Positions 47,015 through 59,009 of a stretch of DNA of 64,000 nucleotides are shown here, in pieces. The DNA is taken from NCBI RefSeq assembly GCF_008831285.2, contig NC_045144.1, forward strand, positions 24,507,716-24,571,715. The letters run 5' to 3'. Source of the DNA: Nymphaea colorata (lineage: Eukaryota > Streptophyta > Magnoliopsida > Nymphaeales > Nymphaeaceae). Position numbers and translations under genes: made by a program. Every line of letters starts with the position of its first letter. Position 1 is the first letter of the stretch. The notes under the pieces are model-generated. The model did not search any database. It was not told where the DNA came from and was given only the letters and a program-made list of their open reading frames with translations.

Positions 47015-47530
47015 CAAAGAAGGTATTGTCTTTTCTTTACTGTTCTTAATTTGTACTTTGGTGTTTTCTTGTCATCTATTTTACATTTTTTTTTCATTTT
47101 ACATTTGAGAATTGGTTTGAATCAACCTATTTAAATTGTACCAGTTTGTTCTCGGCCCGATATTTCATAAACTTCAAATCTGTCAACCCTAAAAGGTCGC
47201 TGCTCTTCCCCATCAAGCTGTAGCTGGATGTCCCCAGCACGGGTTTTCCGTGAGTTCTCAAATGCAACAACCTAGCAATGTCTTCTCGGTGATTGTCATC
47301 TCGAATCCATCAAAAGATGCATTTGCAACGATCACTTGCTTGACCATGTATTTAAATAATGGAATATAACTTTTACAGCAGTTTTTAATGATACAAAATA
47401 ACCATTCAAGCACAAAAATAGCTGCCCAATTTCAATATACACACACACACACATATGTATATATACATACATATATATATATATATACATACACATATAT
47501 ATATATACATACATATATATGCCGCACACC
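47015..47530. repeat. Segmental repeat copy R2 (partial)
   Basis: Two modules also found together elsewhere. Module X (47022-47157: 'ctgttcttaatttgtacttt' ... 'aatcaacctattt') matches 53249-53390 and 59117-59256. Module R (47308-47530: 'aaaagatgcatttgcaacga' ... 'cagtttttaatgatacaaaa') matches 42855-43030, 54085-54200 and 60960-61150. It ends in a CA/TA microsatellite (47437-47520). About 150 bp separate X and R here, against 0.7-1.7 kb in the other copies, so the middle is deleted. Confidence 0.85.
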
Positions 47531-48015
47531 TTAATTAGGTCGTCATGCCACACACCGTAATTAGGTCAATGATGCATCACTCAGATGCTTCGAGGCGTTC
47601 TTCTAGGTGATGCACAGAGACCTCATGCAGGTGTGCACCTCTAACAACAGTGGTTTAGGCTACTTATCAAAGAAAGAAAAATATGACACAAGAATATTCC
47701 ATGCATGACTCTTTCGCAGTCCACATCTTCCGTTAATCTTTCCACCTTAAGAGCTGTTTCAGAATAAAAAAACAAATCAGGCCAAATGAGAGAGAGCGAG
47801 AGAGAGAGAGAGAGAAAAAAAGAGGGTGATGACAGTTGCTCATGATGAGAGCAATGAGTGGAGAGTGTTCAGCAGAGTTCAGGTGGACATGGGCCAACAC
47901 AAACAGATTTGCATTAATAAAACAGTCGTAGCGAAGAAGAGAGTGTCCGGTCCAAGAAGGTACTCTATATATTGAAGATATATCTTGTAAGAAAAAGATG
48001 ACTAAGAAGATTGAT

Positions 48016-48050
<35 letters not shown>

Positions 48051-49563
48051 CCTGTAGAAACGGGTTGTCAAAACAGGTTATATGTAAAAAAATTGTGTAT
48101 ATGGGTGCATAATGATGAAAATATCCCTGTTTATAGTAGAAAAGGAACATTTTAAAAGGGTAAAAAAAGGTTATGAAAAAATTAAAAAGTGTAAAATAGA
48201 CATAATACGTCATTAAAAAATTCATAAATAACCCAACCTTCATCTTTTTTCCTATGATACTGTATGCTTGTGGATCCACAGAAGTGTGCAGCAACTAGAT
48301 CTCATATCTCATATCGGGCATTGACCAGTTCCACAGATTCAAGTGGCCGAAGAAGAAGAAAGAGGAGAGGAGGTTGGTGGAGGAGGAGAAACTGAACTTT
48401 AGCCACCACCGTTGTCATGGGATGTCGCTTGTCGATTTCTTCAATCGATGCGGCTTGAATTTTCGACACTGATGGTCAACGGCGAAGCTCTCTCTAAAGA
48501 ACGTAGGTGACCTTAGACTTAATTTCTTGCTTAGGTGGGCATTTGAGATCCTTTTAATGACGCACGTGGAGGGCTGTAGATCTATATGATCCAATATATT
48601 TCATGCCTAAGGTCTGATTTGTACAGGTGAAAAGTGAAAACTGGAAGGAAAGCACCACTAACATCACAAGGCACCCATCTAAATATGCTTTCTATATCAA
48701 AATTTTATCCCTCTATACATATCATTCTTGCAGGAAAAACAATACCAAAAGCCAAATTTTTCATTATAACTCGCGACCTTTGAAAGTTGATCAAATTGAT
48801 GGTTGCTAACATCATCTCTAAGAACTGATCGCCTTCTAACCAATACTTCCGGCTCAAACCGAACGGTTGCTGTAATGCCCATGTTTTTCTTTTTCTTTTT
48901 CCTTATTATCACAAAAATTTTAATAAGAGTATAGGCTATAATTGGTAGATTCAATAACTGATAAAAAATAGTTGAAACTGTCAACTATATCATAAAGGGG
49001 GCAGTCACGGAAAGAGATGAATGGGTTACCAAATATATACCTAGGTAGAAGTGGTAACTGAAAATATTAAAAGAAACTAAAGATGATTGAGGGCAGATGA
49101 GAAGCCTTCCTGAGAAAAATCATTTGGGGGTTTTGCTCTTCATGTATTGGCCTTATTTAACCCCATACCTCAGGTTCCCATTTGCTGCAGCCATAGGGGG
49201 AAGGGTTCCAGCAGTTAGAAATTAGGAAAAAGTGAAATCTAACACTTGTTTTCCTGCATCTTGGGGTGAAGATCAAGAGCAAAGAGGCACTGGTCCACGT
49301 GACTGTTATCCGCAGCTTGGGGGATCAAGAAAGGCAAGGAGCTAGGGTGCTGACAGGAAAAAATCAGGGGCCGTACAGTTAGAGAGACCCTGGTAAGTGT
49401 TATATAGTTTCTTTTATAAATAATCTATATAGGTAGGTATATATATATATAAAGCAAGGAGAATTCTACTTGGTGGGGCTGAATTGATTGCAGCATAGAG
49501 AAATAAGGTATGGCAATACTCAGCTATGAGTGCAGCATGTAGCCCTTGTACCTTTGTTGCTTT

Positions 49564-49598
<35 letters not shown>

Positions 49599-49879
49599 GC
49601 ATGTTGTAGTAGTGAATCTATGTATTTACGTACCTAGATATGAATAAATGTGTGAAGTGTTATATTCTGGAAATGATACACAACACTCTTAGTCTTAGAC
49701 ATCTCTGATTGCCTAAAATTAAATATATATATGCATGCATGAGGTGGAATTACCTGTGTGAAGAAAAATAAATGGGTATCTTTAGGGTAATACATGAGCT
49801 GTTTGTGATAGATTATATATAATGTGGTACTATGTTCATAATATAGCTATATGAAGCACACTGTGACACCCTTGTGCTG
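47531..49879. other. Intergenic with microsatellites, no gene recognised
   Basis: The tandem pair 'cacaccttaattaggtcgtc' / 'cacaccgtaattaggtcaat' is at 47523-47570. GA-rich run at 47788-47815, TA run at 48015-48050, TA run at 49566-49597, and shorter runs near 49440. At 48330-48500 a GC-richer stretch with 'gaagaagaagaaagaggaga' could be an old exon or LTR, not identified. No protein family recognised. Confidence 0.4.
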
Positions 49880-52448
49880 GAATTGTCTGTAACAAGTGCT
49901 TCTAGTTCCATGAAGGTCTAAGTATGCTGAAAGTGATGGTATGTGCACATGAAAGTGATTGGAACCAGTTTGAACTGGTGAAGAACTTGAGGAACTAGGA
50001 ATGATTCTAGGCAACTCAATAAGAGGTAAACTCTCTTTTAGCTCATCAATAGGTCTAGGCTTAATACATTCAGATCTGGACGATGACTTTAGCTAACTTG
50101 AAATGTTTGAGGCAGTAAAAGAGGGACCACAATGAAAATATAAAAAATTTCTTTCGTAAAAAAAACATGTCTAGATATGATGACATGATTAGAGATTAGA
50201 TTGTAACAAACACAGCCTTCATGACAGCTGCCATACCCAATGAAGACGCAGGTTTGAGCTTTGGGTTCTAGTTTTGAAGCACGTCTAGGCCCATTCAATG
50301 GATAGATGGTACAACCAAAGGTTCTTAGATGACTATATTTGGGAACTTCATGCAAGAGCTTCTCATAAGGCGTCATTTGCAAGTCTGCAATAGGCTACCG
50401 GTTAATAAGATGAACAACAGTTTTAAAAGCATCAAACCAAAATTTTTGTGGCATATTGGCATGAATAATCATGGTGAGTCCCATTTTCACCAGATGCCTA
50501 TGCTTCCTTTCTACTATCTTGTTCTACTGGGATGTGTAAGGGCATGTTATCCGTCGACGAATTCCTTGATTTTCAAGAATTGTGCTAAATTCTTTGCTCA
50601 TGAATTCTCCTCGTCCATCTGAATGGAAAATTTCATTTTTGTTTCAAGTTGACACTCTACTATGCTTAAAAAGGTTTTAAAACATGGAAGCGTATAACTT
50701 TTCTTTGACATGGAAAAGATCCATGAGAAGTGAGGGTAGTCGTCAACCATTAAGAAATAATACATGTACCCTTCTCGTGAAGCACGTGGTGCTGGTCTCC
50801 AAATGTCAACATGTAACACTTCAAGAGGTTTGGTCGCATGAAACTCAGCTTTAGGAAAATGAATTTTATGCAGTTTTCCAAGCACACATGAACAAGAACA
50901 ACAAACATCTAATTTATGTCTTTCCTCAACAGAAATAAAACCAGCAACATTCAACGAGTTTAACAACTGAAAGTGAGCATGTCCTAGATGCAAATGCCAT
51001 AACTAAATGTCTGAGTAAGAATTTTGAGAAACCAAAGAAGTATTAGCAGTCTTTTATTGATCGTCATCTTCAATACTGATAGGATGGCTAGTAGAGTCCT
51101 TCCTTTCTCTCGTCCATCTATAGAGTCCCCATTTCTCAAGCGGCCCCGTGTGAAGAATCTTGCCCGTCTGCATGTTCTTAACAATAAAACCATTAGAGGA
51201 AAATTCAATAGAGCATTGGTTGTCTTTAGTAAACCATGCTACTTACATAAGAATCTTGTGTGCTTTAGGAGCATGCAACACATTTTTCAAAACAAAGGAT
51301 GACGTCTTGCTAGGTAGGCACACGTTCCCTATATTTTTAATTTGCATCTTACTACGTTCCCTATATTTTTAATTTGAATCTTACTACCACTGCCAACTAT
51401 AATAGAATTAGAACCATGATAGGGAACTTTACCTTGCATGTCTTGTTCTGAATTTGTCACATGGTGGGAGGCACCTGTGTCTAGATACCAGGCTGAGTCT
51501 TGAGTATTGTTGACATTTTCTCGGCTACTAGATGCATTGTCAGGTTTTCCCATGTTGAGTGCCATTGCCATAAATGCTTTTGGAATATCATAACATTGTC
51601 AAGTTGTATGATTTCTTCTGCCAAAATATTGACAAGTTACTCCTTGGCTAGACTTGTTAGTATTATTATTTTTTCCATAGTTTCCTCTTCATCCATTACG
51701 GCCTCTACCCCTACCACCATTATAGTTGCCACGCTCACACCCTTGGTCAGTAATAAAAGCATGCCCATGCCTTCCTCAGTAATAAAAGCACGCCCACACC
51801 CTTGTTCAGCAATAAAGGCAGTGGCAGTGGCTTCAACCTGAGTCATCTGGGATGAAGAAAGCATTCCAAGTCATCGCTCTTGAGTAATTTACATATCATA
51901 TAATTCAGACCATGAAGGCAGATCTTTGAATGCAATAAAAGTGGTAATAAAAGATTCATATTCAGAATTCAGTCCATTCAAGGTATAGAGAACAAGGTCT
52001 ATATCTGAGACAAAGTGCTCCACTCTGCTAAGAGAATCATGTAAGAAACTAATATGATGAAGGTATTTAGTCATAGACATTCCTCCCTTTTTTATGTTTT
52101 GTAATTCTCTTTTCAGCTGGATAATACGAAGATTATTTTGTGAGGCATACTGTTTCAAGGATGCACCAAGCATCTTTAGTCATACCAACACGAACCAGTT
52201 GTGACATGACTAGTTGAGTCACAGTGACTCAACTAGTGTGTGTGCTTCATCAAGAAATTCAGGTGGAGCAGAACATTTTCTATTAACATGATCAAATTTT
52301 GACTTTTCATAACACTTTCAATTTGAGAATGCCAGAGAAGATAATTTGATTGATCAAGCTTGACTGAAACCAAACTTGAGAAAACATTCCATTGTGTACC
52401 TGGTGTTGTAGGAGTGCGAGGAGTGTTAGAAGAGGACAATGCAGCCAT
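49880..52448 (-). pseudogene. Copia retrotransposon C, gag-protease-integrase only
   Basis: On the minus strand Gag begins MAALSSSNTPRTPTTPGTQW (52448), with FSSLVSVKLDQSNYLLWHSQ, then IIQLKRELQNIKKGGMSMTK and LNGLNSEYESFITT. The zinc knuckle reads CQYFGRRNHTT, stop, QCY, so a Cys is lost. Protease (51329-51571) has an intact SAWYLDTGASHHVTN catalytic site. Pre-integrase and integrase core follow (50598-50993: LGHAHFQLLNSL; LHVDIWRPAPRASREGYMYY; MVDDYPHFSWIF), then the integrase C-terminus (50089-50382: HLRTFGCTIYPL; CVFIGYGSCHEG). The integrase-RT linker reaches about 49880, and RT, RNase H and both LTRs are absent. Several stops and frameshifts are present. It differs in sequence from A and B. 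Confidence 0.88.
51322..51385. repeat. 32-bp tandem duplication in Copia C protease
   Basis: 'acgttccctatatttttaat' plus 12 further bases occurs at 51322-51353 and again at 51354-51385 with one mismatch, just after the protease catalytic region. Confidence 0.92.
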
Positions 52449-52539
52449 ATTATACTAGAAATTTCTCCCTCATTCAATCAACAACAAAGGCGACTGAGGA
52501 GGCGGGTCGGGCGACTGAAGGGGCAGATAGGCCTCGGTG

Positions 52540-52910
52540 GCACTCCCTTGTCAGCACGCTCCTCGGTGAACAGGTGAACACAAAAGGAAACAGCACGCCC
52601 CTTGGTGAGGGTTGGAAACAGCGTGACCTTCCCTTGTTGAGGGACAGAAAAAGAAGTCAATAGCGTGCTCCTCAGTGAAGGCTGGAAAGAGCATGGCCTT
52701 CTTTAGACAAAAAGGGAGCCACGTGCCTCGGTGAAGGTAGGAAACAACACACTCCAAAAGGAAGGCACGTGCCTTGATGAAGGCAGGAAACAACACACTC
52801 GGTGCCACACTGTTGTTCAAACACTAAAAGGAGCAGTACGCTCCTCGGTGAAACAGTGCACTCCTCAGTGAAGACAGGAAGGAGCACACTGCTCGGTGAA
52901 GGGGAAAGGT
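52540..52910. repeat. Degenerate minisatellite upstream of Copia C gag
   Basis: About ten irregular repeats of a unit like agcacgctcctcggtgaagg followed by a variable 'caggaaacaacacac' part. They begin just upstream (minus strand) of the gag start and cover the place of the 5' leader. The stretch is GC-rich for this window and opens frames on both strands that should not be read as genes. No LTR or primer-binding site was found beyond it. Confidence 0.8.
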
Positions 52911-53169
52911 ATACATCACAGGGTTGGGGCTCCCATGCATTTTTGTGGTCTACATTATCTTTAGCAAAACAGACAAAAGTGGAAAGAACAATATTTTTTT
53001 GAATATTACTGTTTTCAAGAACGAAGAACCTCAATGAATAGTTGAAGGAAGAAGGTTGACAAGTTAACATACTCCTTAGGAAAATAAGGTTCCTAGTGAT
53101 AAATATAATTATAAATACAGATAAATATATATTAAATAAACAAATATATATATATTCATTTTAATCTTC

Positions 53170-53984
53170 ACAAGAGGGGTCGACCTTCTGGTTGTTGTTA
53201 GCTCATAGCCATCTAGACACCCTTTGTCTTTCTCACTCCTCTTTTTTGCTTCTATTGTCGTTTCTTTGCTGTTCTTAATTTGTAATTTGGTGCTTTCTTG
53301 ACATCTATTTTATATTTTTTTTTTTCATTTTACTGTGAAAATTGTTTCGGATCAACCTATTTGAATCGTACCAGTTTGTTATCGGACTTGCATGCAGAGT
53401 TCTATATTTTATTAAATAATCTTATTCCTAGTCCCATGAGTTATTTTCGGCGATTGCCTGGGTCTCCCTTTTTACACCCCAACGCAAGTCCAATGATATT
53501 GGATTGTGTAGGTCGGTGCAGGGTTGGAGTATTTTTGTTTTTTTTATAAAGAAGTGTATATTTTGGAATATTTACTCTTTCATAAACCCTTTTTGTCCTT
53601 CTAAAAGTCTTTTTTTTTTAGTTAGACATGTTATTTTGGTTATTAAGCACCCATACACATAATTTTTCATGCATAAGACCATATAAGACACAAATTTTAG
53701 ATCCGGCTTTCCATAATGCCCATGCCCATGTGAGTAGAGTCAAATGTCCTTCAACTGGCATACATAGTGCTTCCAAGTTCCATCCTTGCACTAGTATAGC
53801 ACATTGCTCTCGATCCAACCAGGTCGACTGGAAACTGAAAGCATGTCATCGTCGTTTAAGAAAAGTCATTCCTGGGATTCAAAGAAAAGTCAGCGGAATT
53901 TTTCGCCTTTAACTGGCCCTTGCATCCAATTATGGCGAACCGATACAATTAATTTCTGGTAACTAAAACTTACAACCTATGCTC

Positions 53985-54043
<59 letters not shown>

Positions 54044-54660
54044 AAGGAATTGAAATCAGCAATTTTTTTTGTTTTGTGTGGATAAAAACCATCACAATGC
54101 ATTTGCATTGACCAGTTGTTTGAGCATGGTCTTTTGAAAGCAGTTTTTAATTATACAAAATAACAAAATAACCACTCTACTGCAGAAGTAGCTGCCTGAA
54201 ACGTATGGAGTTATTAGCATGAACATAACTAAAGTTTGTGCGGCACCAGCCATCATGTAGCTCCACCACGGGGCTTACCATCACACTAGATGATGCAGTT
54301 GAATTTGAATGAACCTGCAATTGTGGGTGACCTTATACAGAATAGAATCTGTCACTAGGGAAGATCTCTATATTTTAATTTTAATTGGTTCTGTCTTAAC
54401 ACAAAATACAAGGTTGGCCGAATGCTATTGGGCACAGCTGTCATTAATTACCAAATAAGCACTTTATTAATTTGTCTGTCATTTGACCCAAGTAATGCCA
54501 ATGTTTAATTGATACCATATTTTTTTCGTTTAAGATTTAGAAAAAGAATTATATCAATTAATTATCATACATTTCATGATTTTGTCATCTAGCTACCTCT
54601 AGCTTTGATAGTCATAGCACCAACTTCATCCACATTTTCTTCTCCCCGGCCCTGCAAATT
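53170..54660. repeat. Segmental repeat copy R3
   Basis: Module X at 53170-53395 (with 'ggtcgacctt', 'cttctattgtcgtttctttg', 'ggatcaacctatttgaat') matches 59010-59256 at an offset of about 5.86 kb. Then come 'gtcgactggaaactgaaagc' (53824), matching 'gttgactggaaaata' at 42683 and 60747, 'atgcatttgcattgaccag' (54098), and 'gggaagatctctatatttta' (54358). 'atgtttaattgataccatat' (54501) closes it. It is more diverged than R1 and R4 are from each other. Confidence 0.85.
53985..54047. repeat. TA/CA/TA microsatellite in R3
   Basis: (TA)n then (CA)n then (TA)n, about 63 bp. It lies before the 'gcatttgca' module here but after it in R1, R2 and R4. Confidence 0.93.
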
Positions 54661-56704
54661 AATCGTCAAAAACATTTTCATAGAATTAGATCAAACTGAT
54701 AGATATAAATTTCAAAAAAATAACAAAGTATATTATTTTGCAAACATGTACAGAGGTTATTATAATGTACTGCTGAAGTTGAAAAAAAACAAAATCATTA
54801 TCAGTAGAATATTGATACAAAAAAACATATAAAGACAAAGAAAATAGTGCATGAGCACCCCCGATCGTCAGGAAGGGGATGTTCAAGTAATATTGACAAA
54901 GTTACTCTTTGATGTTGATTCATTACTTATTCTTTCTACTAAAAGGGACGGCAGCCTAACTCCCAGCAGAGTTTGCATCGAAAGAGACAAAGAAAATTGT
55001 GGTGGTGTACTTATTATGTCTGGATGGTTTGAGAGATTGATTTGATCCTCCTTTGTACTTTAAGTTGTGTTTGATATTTCGATGTAGCATTCAAAGGTAA
55101 GCTTTAAAAGATCCTCAGCTTAAACAAACTAAAGATTTATGTAGCATGGATCTTAAATCCACGTATATTAGAAATGATAGATTTAAGGTCGGATATGTGG
55201 GAGTTTCGACCTGATCTGGTCCCCGGTGAAACAAGTACAACCACAACAATAAAGACAAGCTATTGGCAATGCCTTTTGTTGTTGCAAATAAGTTTGTTGC
55301 CAACTCGCAAAAGACCAATACTGGTCCCTGCCCTTTGCAGTGTTGCCAAAAACGTTTCGCTAGCCTCAGATTACCTGCCGCCATTTTAGAAGTGCATGGA
55401 CTGGTCATTCCCAGCTTTTATCCGATGACGTGCCCGTGTTGTGAAAACTTGACAATCAATGCAAATTTGAAAATTTACATGGATAACGACAGGTTCAGAT
55501 TAGACATCCCTATCAAGTCTGAATTAAGAATGCATTTATAAAAGAAAGAATCGTTAAAATTTACTTGTTTCCACCATTCCTTCCGTTCTACTTCAAACTT
55601 CCCAGCCATGGAAAAATGATGTATTTGATGTAATCCAAGCATGGGTTTCCTTCAACAATATTGGGTGGGCAGTAAGCTTCTTGATTTCCACATCAACTTC
55701 TGCCTACAAGATCCAAGATCAAAGAATAGATCAGTTTTCAGCACAAAGAAGCCAACCAGCCTCAATCGATAGGACAAGCTTCTACAAGAGGAAGAAACTA
55801 ACCTAGCATGCACCTTAGAAAGGACAAGCTTCTGTGAATCAATCATGCCCATCGAGTCTAGATCTTGATTAACTCCCTGCTCCTTGCTGACATCCACATC
55901 TGCAGTGCCTGATTGGACCATAACTAGTTCAGATCTGATGAGATGACTCAGATGTTCTCTAGAAGAGAAATTAACTCATGATCAACTAAGTCAAAACCAG
56001 CTTCATGCCATCAAGGAACAAAATGCAAGTTCCGACTAAAATTGACTTGATACTGATGAAACTACAAAAAAAAGGAGGAAATTCGGAAATTCAAACTGTT
56101 ACAGTCTTAATGTATTAGAAGCAAAGTAGTTTACAAATCAAATCATGAGAATATATATTGTTACATTAAAGAGATGCAGCTCTTTGCAAATGCACCATGT
56201 CTCAAACAGCAACTATGTGTTTCAACAACTATACTAAGTAGTAAGTAGATTACACCTGTGACATGTAACTTGTTTCCAATAGCTATAGGTGTGCCATCAG
56301 TCTTAAGAATTATATTTATTATTTCACTAATACATTCTACTTGTTGAGTGCATTGGCCAACTTTAACAACATTCTAGAAATAAAATCAGCATTAACCCAA
56401 TAGATAATCTAAGATGCCCTCTATTGTTCCTTGCAACACCACCTTTGAAGTCAAATAAAATAGAACATCAACCTCGTATTTGAAAAGAATTAACATGGCA
56501 TTATTATAAGACTTGTCAGTTTCACACAGAAAAAACCTCAACACGATCAGATGTGGTCAGAGAGTTGAACATGTAATAACAAGAAACACACAATTATGAC
56601 CAAATAAAACTCTTACTTATAGGTGACAAAAGTCTAGAACTTTTTTTCCTACGATAAACAATTCATGTCTAGTGTTGGAGTTTTTTCATGGCTGGATCTT
56701 AGCC
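54661..56704. other. Intergenic, 3' flank of the aspartic protease
   Basis: Nothing recognised. Open frames at 55115-55408, 55263-55541 and 55652-55921 have normal composition but match no family I know. They lie in a part with less AT bias (55190-55450, 55660-55930), so a decayed gene is possible. Confidence 0.4.
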
Positions 56705-57829
56705 CTATGTACATTCAGTTGGTGCAAAAGAAAGCAGTCTGTTGCCCAGATCATACATGACATGCATGTTCTGCTGCACAATATTCCCAAAGATGGGCAT
56801 CTCTCCATCTTTAGTGGCTAAGCAGGTGATTCCACTTCTAAACATTCCAAAGATATTTGAAGGTGGTACCTTCCAGTCTGCATTAGCGAAATGAAAGGTC
56901 ATCTCCGGTAACCCTTCATATGGATCACGATTGTTCTCTTCATGGTAACACAGCAAATCTTGCTCAGGAGGATAGAAGCGTTCACAATTTATGACATTGG
57001 CCACTGCATTTGCCACTTGACCATACACATCTTTGGCAATAAAAGTCAGGCTGGTACCTGAGTCTATGATGATCGATCTGGCATCTCCCAACAATGCAGT
57101 CGTCTGTGCACCACCAAATTGTATGTTGAGTTCGCTGTTCCCGACACTTAAGTCTGTCAGGATGAGCACATAAAAGCTGCCTTCACCACCATCTGATGCC
57201 ATCGGTGTCTCTTGAACCTATTCTGTGCCTGAAAACTCTGCATCCTCGCCAAATTTGAGCTTTCCCATGGAATTTTTTTCATTGCTATATGGAGGAAGAC
57301 AGTAAGCAAATGTGTGATCAATGGAAGAGCCAATCTGTTTAACAAGAGAGAGAGGACCACGGCCAAGGCCAACAAGGCCAGGAACTTTATGCAGGGCAGA
57401 ATGAGAATTATCTTCATGATGAACACAACCAAAGACAATTCCTTCATGCTTGATGGTGTCGGCACCATTGTCAAACAGGAGCGTCTCGGAGGCTAGGACC
57501 CCTTCTACTTTGGAATTGTCTCCATAGGAATATCTGAACCAGCAAAGTTGGTCACTGGTGCAACGATGTTCGTGCAATTCCATGCAAAAGCTGGTGGAGC
57601 ATCTCTGGTTCTTGTAGGTGGACGACTGAAGTGGATCAAACATTGGTGTTTTGACGGGGCAGTTGTCACAATGGCGGCATGTTTCCCATATGAGGTTGCT
57701 ACCAGTGTCTATAATGGCCCAGTACAGGCTGGATGGGGTACCTAGCGAGAGTTTCACGAGAAACTCACCGGGACCAGCAATCACGGGGCTGGAGATTACT
57801 AAGGGGAAATGTGTTGATATTTATAATGG
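56705..57829 (-). pseudogene. Nepenthesin-like (CDR1/CND41-type) aspartic protease, one internal stop, 5' end missing
   Basis: A pepsin-family A1 protease of the plant nepenthesin-like group, usually a secreted single-exon gene of about 430-450 residues. The frame from 57784 to 56705 (360 codons) is continuous except for one TAG at 57218-57220. In order: GEFLVKLSLGTPS, first catalytic IDTGSNLIW, a Cys-rich nepenthesin insert (CRHCDNC ... CSTSFC), YSYGD with the flap Tyr, GIVFGC, VGLGRGPLSLVKQ and FAYCLPP. After the stop: SFYVLILTDLSVG, second catalytic IIIDSGTSLT, and FGNIVQQNMHVMYDLGNRLL before the terminal SFAPTECT. The TAG could come from CAG by one transition. The frame is open back only to about 57829; the signal peptide and prosegment are not visible, and a poly-A run near 57890 may mark a frameshift. 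Probably a young pseudogene. Confidence 0.85.
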
Positions 57830-58775
57830 AAGTCATAGATATGGTGGCCGCTGATGAAGGGAAGGATTTGGATTTGAAAATTATGCAAAAAAAAAAAAAA
57901 GACATGTGGCTGAACTGAGTTACGTATTCGTTTGTGTAACCAGTAACCATCACAATGGAGAAAAGTGGTAGCATCTTCCAATGGTTAAGCTTAGGTATAA
58001 CAATCACAAACATTTGAGGACTTTTAAACACAAAAGGAAGCCCACAGACACTTTAACGAATTACTTAAGGTGACCGCAATAGCTGTTGAATACGTTGAAA
58101 GAAGACATTGTCTTAGTGGTGGTTGAAAATTTTTTTTAGGCATCAGGGGTGGAGCCAAGGGAGGCTCGCATGGCCCTGGCCCCACCTCAATTTTTTTTTT
58201 AAAATATATATATGTAAATTTTAGTAAATTTCACTTATCCTATATAAAAATTTTGAAAAATGATATTTTGACCTTAGTCAAAATTTAGAAACATTAATTT
58301 GGCCCTTCTCATGAAATTTTTTTCGCTCTGTCCCTGTGACACATGGTAGTCCCTGCTCCAAAACCTATCGAACCTTGAAGTGAAGTGATTGGAAAATCTT
58401 TCTCCCACACGATCTCTCTCTATACATATATATATACAAATGTCTTTCCACCCCACGATATTATGTGCTCTCATCTGGTGATACTTCATGTGGCAGAGGC
58501 TCATGCAGTGAGGGTTTGCAGGTATGCTATGTCCATTTTGGCCATATCATATGCCTCTTTTATATTTTTATATATATAGCAAAAAATTAAATGGTGACTC
58601 TGATTATTCAATGTTACTCTATTAGTTCATAAGGACTACTTGATTCATTATAATGAATGGATGAGAAAACTTAAGAAAGAAAAGTAATGGGTATTTTTGT
58701 CATCTAGTATTAGTTTATACTTTTTTTTCTTCATCTTTCTCTCAACCGTTAAGTGGGTGAATGTGAATATGGAAA

Positions 58776-58844
<69 letters not shown>

Positions 58845-59009
58845 CAGTAATTGGCTGGCGTTACATGGCTACTAACAATATTTATGTTATCAAAGTCTTG
58901 CATTGACTGATGTTTATCCACTCTCAAGATTGTAAAAGGGTTCATTGTTGAGTTGAAGTTGGACTTGCATTTCATTCTTAAATCAAAATTCCAAACCATC
59001 AAATGCCCC
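57830..59009. other. 5' flank of the aspartic protease and intergenic DNA
   Basis: Contains a 14-base A run at 57887-57900. A dispersed repeat at about 58143-58345 contains 'ggggtggagccaagggaggc' and 'ggcccttctcatgaaa', text of a kind seen in many plant LTR fragments. A TA run lies at 58778-58841. No gene or firm promoter element identified. Confidence 0.4.
58778..58841. repeat. Long (TA)n microsatellite, about 64 bp
   Basis: An uninterrupted TA run, the longest pure dinucleotide tract in the window. It encodes a meaningless Ile-Tyr repeat. Confidence 0.97.

Noticed and set aside
52392-53070. Several long open frames on both strands between 52.4 and 53.1 kb
   Set aside because: They are repetitive translations of the minisatellite, with the same short peptide recurring in each frame.
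58697-58906. Open frame with a long Ile-Tyr repeat
   Set aside because: It is a translation of the 64-bp TA tract.
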